From NCBI RefSeq assembly GCF_029867415.1, contig NW_026705398.1, forward strand, positions 124,001-188,000: 64,000 nt of DNA. Direction: 5' to 3'. The DNA is from Vicia villosa (Eukaryota > Streptophyta > Magnoliopsida > Fabales > Fabaceae). Positions 34,799 through 45,759 of this stretch are shown one piece after another. The notes under the pieces are model-generated. The model did not search any database. It saw only the letters and a list, made by a program, of their open reading frames with translations, and had not been told where the DNA came from. A program made the translations under genes and the position numbers. The stretch's first letter is position 1. Every line of letters starts with the position of its first letter.

Positions 34799-36880
34799 TG
34801 TAACACCCCATATTTTATAATTTTAATTTAATCGGAAATTCAGTTATTATTTGGAATTAATTGTTATTTTCGTTGAATTAATTGGAAGAATTATTGAGTA
34901 TTGGTTTTTGGGCCAAGTGGAGTATTTAGTAATGAGGGGGTGTTAAGTGTTGAGCCCATTACTAAATTATGCCATGTTTTAATAAAACAAGGAAATAATA
35001 GAAAATTGAGAAATAGAGAAGGAAAACCTAAGAGGGAGAGAAGTAGAATTCATGGAGAAAAGAGATTTTCGTATTCATGGTGCAGCCTTCACAAAACGAG
35101 TCATAACTCTCTGCTCGTAGCTCCAAATCAGGTAATTCTTGAAGATTAGGATTCTACACGAAATTTCCTTCGATTTGATATATTAATTCGTGTCATGGAA
35201 GTTCTCAATGAGGGAGATAAGCGAGTTTGAAGATTGGAGCTTCTTGCTGAAATTGAGGAAAAAGGGCTTACGGGTTTGATGAAGAAGAGGAAAAATCCAG
35301 ATTTTTGGCTAAGGTAAGGGGGGACTCTCCATTTAATCTCTATTATCGTGTTATGGATGATGATGTTGATTATGAGTATTATTTAGATCAATAGTTTATG
35401 TATTCTGATTTTACTGTTGTGTTCATCTTGGATTGAAATCTACGACTGTTAATCCCTAATAACTGAGTAGAATTAGGTTGTGATGAGTAAAATTGGATAT
35501 AGGGTCATATACTATTGATGTTGGATGAATCCTATGCTGTTTAGAATGTGGAATTTCTGGTTTTAGACCCAAATCGCAGGCTGAAACGAATGGATTCGCG
35601 AAGAAGACGAATGGGTAAGTTGCAGGTTTTGGAACTGCTATCCATTCACGTATGGTACGCGTATGGGGAGGGTGGTACGCGTATGGTACGCTCCTCAATT
35701 GTGCATCAGGATGCACCTTCTATTGATACGCGTACGATACGCGTATGGTGTCTAGCTGGTACGCGTATGACTTGTTGATACGCGTATGTGTGTGTTTTGT
35801 GTGGAAAACATGTTCTGCTCACACGCGTGTGATACGCGTATGGTGCATGTGTTGTGAATTTGTGGCCTTGTTGGTACGCGTATGGTACGCGTATGGCCAG
35901 TGTGAAACGCAGATTTTTTTCTGTTTGTGAATTTTAAAAGTTTGATGATGAGTAACTTTTGAATTGATGATCTGTTTGGAATGATGTTTGGATTATGATG
36001 ATTAGAATGAGATAAATCATATGATTAATTGATATATGATTTTATTGAATGATGTTAATATATATGAACATGCTTATGATGATGATGATGAAATGAGTAA
36101 AGATGATGCTTCTCATAAAATGTTGATGATAAAAGTATGTTGTATATATGTTTGCATGCATTCATAACCATTTGATGAGGGCTGAATCCTAATGATGAGA
36201 GGATTCAGTGAAGGGCAAGATTCCCATTGTGTGGAATCTGTGCTGGTAGGGCCGTATCTGGATGATGATAGATCGGTCGGTGGGTTTTCTCATTGATGAA
36301 GTTGGTACCACATGCATAGTGTCAGTTTCATACATATGCATGATTTTTATAACATGACTATTTATGTTATGTAATGACTTGATGATTGTAGATGTATATG
36401 ATGGAATGTCTGAATACGAAATGATTGGGTGAATGATATAACTATGATATGTTGTTATTTATGAGGCAATAACATTGGTTAACTGTGATGAGACTCACCC
36501 TTACTTGTTGTCATTTTCAGATTGAGGATAGCGGCACGACTTGGTGAGGATTAGCTCATAAGTCGGCTTTAGTTATTGTGTCAGTGTCATGCTCTGGTAG
36601 ATGTAACACTGGGGGAACGTTGTTTTAAGTTTATGTCATTAACTATGTTGTGTTCAATTTATTTTGATAATTAAAGAATTTGACGATGTGATTCTAGTTT
36701 GATGGTTATTCCGCTGTGTAAACATGAGATATCTGGTTTATGAGTTATGATAAAATGTTCTTCAGTGAATGCATGACATATGGCTGAAATGTTTGTTTTA
36801 TTTATGAATTGTGACGCCTCTTTACATGTTACTCTGATTTAATTTTGTTAATTTCCGCGGGTTATTAGAGGGGTGTTACA
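34799..36880 (+). mobile_element. Solo LTR with TGTAACACCCC ends (chromovirus-like)
   Basis: 2082 bp bounded by perfect 11-bp terminal inverted repeats TGTAACACCCC/GGGGTGTTACA and an exact TSD CTAGG (34794-34798 and 36881-36885). No coding capacity and no second copy in the window, so a solo LTR fits best. Ends of this type are common in Ty3/gypsy chromoviruses (Tekay-like); that family call is from memory of end motifs only. The plus orientation is a guess from an ACTCACCC...TTTTCAG stretch near 36484. It contains a TACGCGTA cluster. Confidence 0.85.
35650..35905. repeat. TACGCGTA palindrome cluster
   Basis: Nine TACGCGTA 8-mers within about 250 bp, mostly as (G/A)TACGCGTATGG, at irregular spacing. 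CpG-rich in an AT-rich LTR, so it stands out from its surroundings. Confidence 0.9.
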
Positions 36881-36944
36881 CTAGGATCGACTCGCTAAGT
36901 CCGGGCCCGCAATAGGTCGAGACGTCCCCAGCAGAGTCGCCAGC
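36881..36944 (-). other. Element G primer-binding site and 5' leader
   Basis: Minus strand from the 5' LTR end: two bases, then TGGCGACTCTGCTGGGGAC (36942-36924). This closely resembles the complement of the 3' end of plant tRNA-Arg (expected TGGCGACTCCACTGGGG), the primer reported for Ogre. The leader continues to 36886, where the TGTAACACCCC solo LTR is inserted. Confidence 0.8.
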
Positions 36945-38717
36945 TGCCGCTACCGAGAAAATTAACAAAGTCGCCACTAACATAATTATCCTGAAAAGGA
37001 AGGGAATGCCAGCAAACCACAAAACAAAACAACGGTCTCACGACCAGAGAAAAATGTAAGGGAGTCGGTTACGCGAGGGGAAGGTGTTAGCACCCCTCGC
37101 GCCCATTGTACTTGATGGTATCCACGCCTGTGTCTAAATCTATGGGTGTGTAACAAATCTACGCTAATCTGAACTAAAATGCATGAAAAATGTAGGGAAA
37201 AGAAAGAGTTATACTCGCACGGGCCATACCCCGCTGCCTACGTATCTGTTTTGCAGAATTAGAGGTACCGTAGCTCGGCTAACTAATTTCTGTTTGTTTT
37301 GTATTTTTTAGGTGAACAAGTTACATTCACACTCCGCTGCTCGACCTTTGGAGACTTATGCTGGGAATGGAGCGGAAATAACAAGCTCTTAAGAAAAGAA
37401 AATCAAAGAGTGTGGTTTGTGTTTTAAAGAATGCATGAGGAAAACCTAAGCTAAGGGGGAAAGCTTGTTACCTAATGTTATCATACAAAGGGTACAAGTC
37501 TAAGCTAAGCTATCAACCTACGAGGGAAAAGGGAGGCAAACAAGTAGTATCACACAAACGAGCTCCGCTCGTAAAACAAATAAAACCAACGGTACTGACC
37601 AAATGGTAGAAAAGCGGTCCCGCCATAGCCAAGGGGAGCAACTCAACCCAAGTCAAACAAGCATTAGACCTCGTGAAAATGATCGGGCCATAGACAAGGG
37701 GAGCGGATCCCTCTCAGCAACCAAGCCGTCACGGATCTGAAAGGAAAACGGCATCAACGTCGAGCAACGCGAGCTATAGGAAAGGCGGGGGTATGGCTGC
37801 ATGAACACTTTTCCTGACATACTCGATAACAAGATCTTGTGCAGGTTTAGAAGCAAGCAACGCGTAGCGTGCGCATAACAAACGGACTCGATGAGACTAG
37901 GCGGGGGTTGATTGCTAACCCTTTCCGCATGCCTTCCATGAGGACTTAACGGAGTGCCATATAGGACTTACTACACTGTGACTCCCTGCCGCAAAGCACA
38001 AATGTAAACACACCAACAAAAATAGAGCCTCTTTCGAGGACTTGGCCAGATGCATGTCTAAGTCCTACTTCTCATGTTAAAGGATGATGCGAGAAAACGA
38101 TAAAGTGCATGAAAAATAAAATGAAACGGAATCAATACCAAACAGATGATGATCCGTAAACTAAATCGAAGAGAGCAAGGAAACTAGAATCCCGCGAGCG
38201 AGCTAGCAAAGCAAAAGCAAATAGTTAGCACACTAATTAGCCATGAAAGCACGCAAAGGTCGACATGCGCGTCGAGTATAATCACAATACACCTGCAAGA
38301 GGAACAAGAAAACCAAACAAGCAGATATAAAGCAAAAGGATCGTGTCTCCGAGATGAGAACACGATACGAGTGAATGAGATCGTATCCCGCAAACGAAGC
38401 GGAACACTCAAGCAATGAGCGTCGATCGGTGACTATCCAAAAGCCTTGCACACTAGCACACGTTAGAGATAACAAACATCGCAATCGGAATTGCGTTATT
38501 GCTATAAACCAAAAGAAACAGGCAAGTAATGTAAACATGAAATAAACGACGAAACATCAAAGAGAAATCAAACATGAATGATCTACAAATTAAAAACCAA
38601 GCATCTAGTAAGATAGTACATCTCATAAGCTTTCCGACGATATAAAGAACGTGCAAATCAGAGCTACGAGTAAAAAGTTATGCAAGATAGAAGTTAACAA
38701 GGAAAACATAAAAATAA

Positions 38718-39035
38718 CACACAGGAACCGGTTCCTGCACAGAACAACCCGGTTCCTGGTATAAAAAACCAGAGGCAGAAAACTGGGAACAGGTTCCCAC
38801 CTAGGGACAACCCGGTTCCTGGCACAAAATCACAGAAGCAAGCATATTTCAAAAACACTGGGAACCGGTTCCCACTTAGGGACAACCCGGTTCCTGGCAT
38901 ACAAACCAGAAGGCAAAAACAACGCAGGAACCGGTTCCCACCTAGGGACAACCCAGTTCCTGGTACTAAAACACAGGGAGACAACTATTTTGGATTGAGT
39001 GGGAACCGGTTCCCGCCTGGGACAACCCGGTTCCT
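38718..39035. repeat. GGAACCGGTTCC palindrome cluster, 5' LTR of G
   Basis: Nearly base-identical to 20735-21050. Five palindromic units between AAAACATAAAAATAACACAC and GGTTTTATGC. Confidence 0.9.
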
Positions 39036-39877
39036 GCTGTAGAAAAACAGGGTTTTATGCATTTTTAAAGCCTCGGAGCCATTCGCACTCAATCCAAAAC
39101 CGTTCCATAGGCAATCATCACAAGCAAACATTAAATTATGAATTAAGCACGAGTCTACAAGTCAAACGAGCCTAATTATGCAAAGCGCGATGCGTCAAGC
39201 AAGGCAAATATCGAGCAAAATTGCAACACATGCATTTGTACAAACACTTTGAGTGCGACACAAGTAACATACATGAACATTAACAATTATGCACACAAAA
39301 TCACCAAAAAATTATGGATCCGAACACGAATGTCACAATTCATCATCAACAATCATCAATTATATGCAACAAACATTAAATCCAACCACAATTCACATGA
39401 ACACGACTAATTCGAGCAAAAGATGAACAAATTCACCGATCAATTATCATCAATCATCCATTAACCAAGAACAAGAGGTAGATCTAGATTCAAATTCACA
39501 TAATGATCAATAATTAAGCACTTAATTCAAGATCCGAAGGCTTACCGGATGAATATCCAAACCGAAGCGCGAACACGAACACGATACGAACGCGAACACG
39601 ACACGAACGCGACACGAATGCGAAAGCAAAATCCGAAGGGGGAGATTGGGAGGGCGCGCGAAATCTATGGAGGAGAGGAGAAGAAATTCGAACTTCCGAT
39701 CTTGATTCTTCAATCCATGTTCTTGATCTTGGTGAAAATTGATGAATCTTGATGAAAGTTTTATGTAATTTGTGGTTTTGATCCAAGAGAATTGAGAGAG
39801 AATTGAGAGAAAGTGTTTTTGATCTTTTGGTGAATTGAAATTATGAGAGTTCTCCCTTGATTTGTGAAGAGCAAAAG

Positions 39878-39885
39878 TTTATATA
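39878..39885 (-). promoter_or_regulatory. TATA box, 5' LTR of G
   Basis: Minus-strand TATATAAA, conserved with the 3' LTR. This would be the promoter for the full transcript. Confidence 0.6.
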
Positions 39886-41215
39886 TTATCAACGCGAAAT
39901 GTCCAAATTGCCCTCGGTGCGTCTTATTTTTGCTCGTTTTTAAGGAAACTCGGTTTGACTCTGAATTCCGAAATGAAACCAATGCCATTGTGAAGATGAC
40001 CAAATTCGTGACTAGTAGCCACGAGAATCGTCTCAATCCGATAAGCAATGAAGAAATTACGCGCGTTTGAATGACGAGAAACGTCAATTCATCTGGCGCG
40101 ACTGTGCGAAATTTTGTGAGTACGGCTCAAAGAACTCGATAAAACTCCATCTTTGGCTCAAAATCTGAACAAGCATGTTTGACGAAGAATCAAAGCTAAC
40201 GAAATTTCCGAGAAAATTCTGCCGTAATGGACTTCAACGCGACGATCCTTAAAATTCTGGGAGTTTTCCGTGCATAATTGTCCTTCGGTCCGAACATATG
40301 AAATCTTGGAAATGATAGTATGGAGATCCAGTTAAATTTTCAAGAGAATCCGACAAGCGGATTATGAGATATGAATTTTCTGAGATCCGAAACCCTACAT
40401 TCAGCATCGTTTTTCACTGCGAAACCTCAAGTAATTTGCAAATTTGACGACCTTCCTCGAAGAATTGGCTTCCGAGCCGAACTTGAAAGTTGTATATATC
40501 TTCGAAACAGTCGGGGCCACCCGGGAACTTATCTCGTATCACCTTCCAAATAGGACTTGTGAATTTTCTCGTATTTACACTGTTTAAACCATTTTTCACA
40601 CCTTATTTTCATAAACCCATGAAAACTCTTTATTATTTCTCTTCAATTTTTGAATGACAAAATAAATGTCATTATTAACTTATAGCTCAAAAAAGAGGGA
40701 AAATTTTGGGGTGCAACAGTTCCAAAGTGGCTTGTAGATGACATCTTGGGCTTTCCAAAAAGTCCTAGAACACTTTCATACCATAAAAAATGAGAGAGAT
40801 GTGCTTGGTACAAGTTGGTCGATTTTCAAGAAAAGTGTGAAACCTTAATTGGCAAAATGCATACTTTTGAGTAATGGGCCTTTGATATTTCAAATACCAC
40901 GAAATATCAAGTGTATAGGAGGCCCATAAACCAAAAATTATTTATTTTATGATATTATTGCATTTACTTTAGAGTTTATTTATTTAAATTCAAAATAAAT
41001 CAAATAAAATCGTATTTTGAATAAATGAAAGATGCTTTGGAATATTCTCTCATATAATCAGATTAAATCTCATCTAATGGCCAAAAAATTATGAGAAATA
41101 TGCAAGAAGTAGGATTGAACTAAATATAGGAAGATTGAATGCAAATTTTCATATCAAATCTTTTGCAATCAATCAAATGTTTTCTCTCCAAAGTTTCTAA
41201 CCTAATTCCACCCCT

Positions 41216-41223
41216 TATATATA
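41216..41223 (+). promoter_or_regulatory. TATA box of LTR L3
   Basis: TATATATA, aligned with L1 9716-9725. The downstream donor-like site reads GAGGTATTAT here (versus GAGGTAAGTT in L1), so it is weaker. Confidence 0.55.
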
Positions 41224-42040
41224 CATGAGGACATTCAGAACAGGGGAGGACGAAAAAGTGGCTAAAAAACAAGGGTTCCAAAAGAGAAGAAAGCTTCAAA
41301 ATTTGGAAGAACTAGGGCATACGACAATCCTTTGTTCCAGCCGATTTCAAAGCCATACAACCATTAAAACTTATTCCTGAGGTATTATATAGTGATTTTG
41401 CATGCTTCATAACATTCCATAACGTTTGAAACATATGCTTCATGTTTAACATAATGCCATTGCATTTTCGATTATCATTTTGAAGCACCAGTGTGTTTTA
41501 ATGTATTTTTTCTATTTTGTTGAGCTTATGACATGTATTAAGGGAGATTGGGACCATCGTTTTGGAGTTCTGACGCCCTAGTCACGAAACACCATTGTTA
41601 GGGAAAGAACCATGTTGTTCTTCGAACCCTTGCATGCAGGCCATTTCAGTCCTTAACGAAATCATCATTGAATCCAGAGAGTTTGATTTAAGGAATTTGG
41701 GCACGCTTATGCGTGTTTGGATCGTGTCTTGTAAGTGTTTCAAATCGCAGGTGAAAAGAAGAAGAACCCGTGGATAAATCCGCAGGTAAAGGCGCAGGGA
41801 TTTCCACAAGTAAATCCGCAGGTGGCTGCGGAGAAGATGGTGAACAGTGGCACGGGCCCATCAACCACGCGTGGTGTTCTCTCATTGGACAGTCAACCGG
41901 TCCAATTTCTCTCACCGTCTCTGATTGGTTCGCTAGCAGCATCTGAGCCCATTTTGACTGGTTTGCATTGAATTTTCCAGTTAACAATTATTTGCATATT
42001 TATTTTTTCTTGAGTAATTTAATATCAGCAAGCAGAATTG

Positions 42041-42100
42041 GAACAATTGGCAACGCATAGAAACTTGATACATTAGACACCTGGGTTCGAACAAGGCATT
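42041..42100 (+). other. tRNA-like module in LTR L3
   Basis: A-box-like GAACAATTGGCAACG (42041-42055) and B-box TGGGTTCGAAC (42082-42092), followed by TTTT and a longer T-run. It lies about 825 bp downstream of the TATA box, as in L1. Confidence 0.45.
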
Positions 42101-43631
42101 TTACCCTTTCTTTTTTTAGTTTCTTAATGTGCAGATCCCGTGCTCCGTTCCATGTTTGGCTTATGGTATATCCTCGCCCCTCAGCCATTGGATGCCCATG
42201 TTGCTTGATCTAACGTCCAGACGAGCGCCTCACCATGGTACACCATCATCAAGTTGGTACACAGGATCCAGAGCTAAGTTCCTCTATTTTTTTATATATT
42301 TAATTACATATTTCTTATTTTTTTTATTTTTTAACTATTTTGTTTTAAGTAATTATTAATTATTGTTGTTCTTTTCTAAAATCATGTAAATAAATAAAAA
42401 TCATATTATTGTCATATTTAATCGAATGTTCGATTTTTTGTAAATTAACTTTAAAATTAATTGTTTTGCATAATTCTTTTTTTCAATTGTTTTAAATTAG
42501 GGTTTAAGGAATTAATCGATAGATCTTTCATACACTAATCCTATTATTTTCATTCTTAATTTTCAGGATTGTCAAAGATTCGACGACGATTCAAGTTTAT
42601 TTAAATATAATAATTAACTATAGTTTCTTTTATTTCCGTCTTTATTTTCCGCAAAACCCCCACAGGTGTTTATTATAAAATCCTCCACCCATAAAACTGT
42701 AATAGCGTAGGTTTTACTTTCCGCATTTTAATTTTCGCACGATTATTTATTGCGTGGTTAGTAATTAGGGAGTGCAACCCCTGAATTGAATTAGAATAAT
42801 TTATACAAGATAAATATAATCGAATTGAATCACTTGATTGTGACACACACACACACCTTTAAGGTAACCACTCTTATGCTGCCTTCTCGATCAAATAGTC
42901 AAGTCCCTACGAGCATAGGGATACCTTAGCATATGCTCCCTACGAATTCAAATCATCATAGTCCCTCGGAATAAAACATCATAGTCCCTTCGAGTTGCCT
43001 CGATAAATGATGATAGTCCCTTCGAATGCTAAGGTATCCTTACTATTCCCTAAAAATGATTATTATATCCTTCCCCGAGACTACCTGCCCTCTTTATGGT
43101 AGGGACAGTCTTGTGGCGAACGATAATTTCGATGACCCTTCTACATCCAATGAAAAGACTACCTACCCTCCTTATGATATGGATAGCCCTTTCAAACGAA
43201 AACTTAAAGAACAAGAAATACAATCTTAGGGTAGGTGCTCTTAAATGCTTACTCATCAAATTCAAAAATCTTTTCATACACCTATTTTCAAAAAAATTCA
43301 AAAACAAGGCTATGCTTATTTACAAGCTAAAGTCCTTAACAAAGTTTTTTTTTCTAAACACACACGACACCTTTTTTCAAACATTTCAAACAAACAAGTG
43401 AGCTAAGAAATTAAGAGCCCATTGATAACCATGGATACAAAGGATGCTTACACCTTCCCTTTGTATAACTTACCCCCTGAACTCAAAATCTTTTTAAGAG
43501 GTCTTTTCCTGTTCTTTTAGCCTTTCTATATATTGGATATAATAAAAGTTGGTGGCGACTTTTGCTCACCGCAACATTGTTTGCGAAATAAATTAAAAGT
43601 CAGTTCTCCCACCGTATTACGAAGACTTTCT

Positions 43632-44767
43632 TGAAGGATAGAAAAACACTTATAAAGGGGGGGTTTGAATAAGTGTAGCTTTAAAACTTGTAAGATAAAA
43701 ACTATTTGCACAATCATTTTTATCCTGGTTCGTTGTTAACTAAACTACTCCAGTCCACCCCCTTGGAGTGACTTACCTCACCTGAGGATTTAATCCACTA
43801 ATCACACGAGATTACAATGGTTTTCCACTTAGACAACTGCTAAGTCTTCTAGAGTATACTGATCACAACCTGATCACTCTAGGAACAATCTGCTTAGACA
43901 CCTTCTAAGACTTTTTAGAGTATACTGATCAACAATCTGATCACTCTAGTTCTTACAACTTAATGTAAACAAATTCTTTTAAGAGTTACAATGCTTCTTA
44001 TAAAGCTATTATCACAACTATGATTTTCTCTTAAGTTTAAGCTTAAATCTCACAAAGATATTACAACAGCAATGTAGTGAGTTTGATGATGAAGTTTGAG
44101 AGATTTTGATTTGAACAGCGTTTTTACAAGTTTTGGTTCAGAGTTCGTAACATAGCTTCTCATCAGAACTTCATATTTAGAAGCGTTTGAGAAGATGACC
44201 GTTGGGAGCATTTAATGATTTGCGTAATCCGTACAGCATTGCATTTAATGTTTCACTCTTTTGTCAACTACCTCGAGCCTTGTTTTCGCTGTATCTACTG
44301 ACGTTGCCTTTAATAGCTTCTAACGTTCCTTTTGTCAGTCAGCGTAGCCTGCCAGTCTAGTACTTGCTTCTGATCAGATGTTTGTGTAAACAACGTTTGA
44401 ATGTCATCAGAGTCAAACAGCTTGGTGCAGAGCATCTTCTTGTCTTCTGACCTTGAAGTGCTTCTGAGCGTGATACCATGAGAACTTCAGTGCTTCTACT
44501 TCTAATCTCAAGTTCTTCTGATGCTTCCATAGACCCATGTTCTGATTCTGCTTGACCATCTTCTGATGTCTTGCCAGACCATGTTCTGATGTTGCATGCT
44601 GAACCTTCTGAGTCAGTGCTTCTTGCGCTAATTTTGTGCATACTCTTTATATAAAGCCTGAAATGGAAATTGCATAGTATTAGAGTACCACATTATCTCA
44701 TACAAAATTCATATGCTTGTTATCATCAAAACTAAGAATATTGATCAGAATAATTCTTGTTCTAACA
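43632..44767 (-). repeat. Sirevirus 3' LTR
   Basis: 1136 bp, same length as the 5' LTR, with scattered substitutions by eye. The TATA position reads TCTAAATATG (near 44171-44182), so the box present in the 5' copy is damaged here. Confidence 0.95.
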
Positions 44768-44781
44768 ATCTCCCCCTTTTT
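44768..44781 (-). other. Sirevirus polypurine tract
   Basis: Minus-strand AAAAAGGGGGAGAT immediately precedes the 3' LTR. Extra GGGGGAGA copies lie at 44891-44900, 44911-44920 and 45576-45590; the last repeats the whole AAAAAGGGGGAGA context. Multiple PPT copies are a described Sirevirus trait. Confidence 0.85.
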
Positions 44782-45759
44782 GATGATGACAAAAACATAC
44801 ATACATGATATGAAATTGCGATCAGAATAATAGACAGCTAAAGACAATTACACAACTATAGCATAAGCATATAGACATTGTGTGAATATGTCTCCCCCTG
44901 AGATAAATAATCTCCCCCTGAAATAAATACTAGAAGAATTTTATAAATAAAAGACTTCCCTGAGTATTTCAGTTGAGACTTTCACATATGCTTAGATCTT
45001 CAGAACATTCACAGCTTCTGATTCTTGCTTCCATAGGACAGCTTCAGAACTTGAATTTCTTCTGGAATCATTGCATGCTAGATTGTATCAGAACATTGTT
45101 GAATGTACCAGAGCATCATCAGAGCATCTCTACATCCTGAAATGTTACAGAACAAACTAAATGACAAAAGTCAGCATGAATGAATCAGAACATAAAATAT
45201 GTATCAGAACATATAATATGTATCAGAACACACAACAGTAATGTTACAGAGCATATTTTATAACTAAAAACATGCATAAGAACATATAAGGAATAAGAAT
45301 GAGTTAGAGCATATTCTATCATCAGAATATCAGAACATTCTTCCTTCTTGCTTCTGATCTTGAGGCTTTATAGCACTCAGCTTGCTTCAACTTCCATGAG
45401 CTTGTTTCTATACAGAATTGCTTTTCCCCATGTCTTTGCTTCTCATGTTGAGCTTTAAAGAAGATCTTCAATTCCTGCAAAACACTCAAAGACATAAAAC
45501 TTGCTAGTTCTGTTAGAAATGTGGAGCCTTTCTCCCAGCAACTGATAAAATAAATCAGATCATTTATCACATTTTTCTCCCCCTTTTTGTCATAACATCA
45601 AAAACATAAAAGATTCAAATGAAAAACAAGACAAACAATATGAGAGAAGAAAAGATAAATTTCATTAAGCACGGAGAAATTATCAGAAGTACAAGAGTAC
45701 ATGGAAGATGCATAGAAAACAGATGCAGCAAACAAAAGAAAACAACAAAGACTCAAAGA

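Larger units (their letters stand above)
18962..40718 (-). mobile_element. Element G: long non-coding Ogre/Tat-like LTR retrotransposon
   Basis: Two direct repeats (18962-22131 and 36945-40718) bound the element, which has an exact TSD GTTCC (18957-18961 and 40719-40723) and an empty-site equivalent in L1. On the minus strand it runs from 5' LTR (36945-40718) through the PBS (36924-36942) and internal region to a polypurine tract beside 22131 and the 3' LTR. Without two later solo LTRs the internal part is about 6.6 kb, full of tandem repeats and with no recognisable gag, protease, RT or integrase. It therefore looks non-autonomous (LARD-like), presumably mobilised by an Ogre-type partner with the same tRNA-Arg priming. 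The partner is inference. Confidence 0.9.
36945..40718 (-). repeat. 5' LTR of element G (3774 bp)
   Basis: Minus-strand ends TGTTGCACCCC...GGTAGCGGCA. It carries the GGAACCGGTTCC cluster at 38718-39035 and TATATAAA at 39878-39885. A segment missing from the 3' LTR (39060-39733) includes a CpG-rich CGAACACGAACACGA micro-repeat (39565-39630). About 30 bp inside the PBS-side end is GTGGCGACTTTGTT, resembling the PBS itself. Confidence 0.95.
40719..43620 (+). mobile_element. LTR L3, right part
   Basis: Begins with the second TSD copy GTTCC and continues L3 (CAAAGTGGCTTGTAGATGAC), parallel to L1 9003-12451. TATA box TATATATA at 41216-41223; tRNA-like module at 42041; U5 box with CACCTTCCCTTTGTATAACT near 43451; GGTGGCGACTTTTGCT at 43551; end near CCGTATTAC (43620). 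Dispersed AGTCCCT(T/A)CGA repeats at 42900-43040 match the equivalent part of L4. Confidence 0.85.

Noticed and set aside
34799..36880. DNA transposon with 11-bp terminal inverted repeats
   Set aside because: TG...CA ends, a 5-bp TSD and LTR-like content fit a solo LTR better; no transposase is present.
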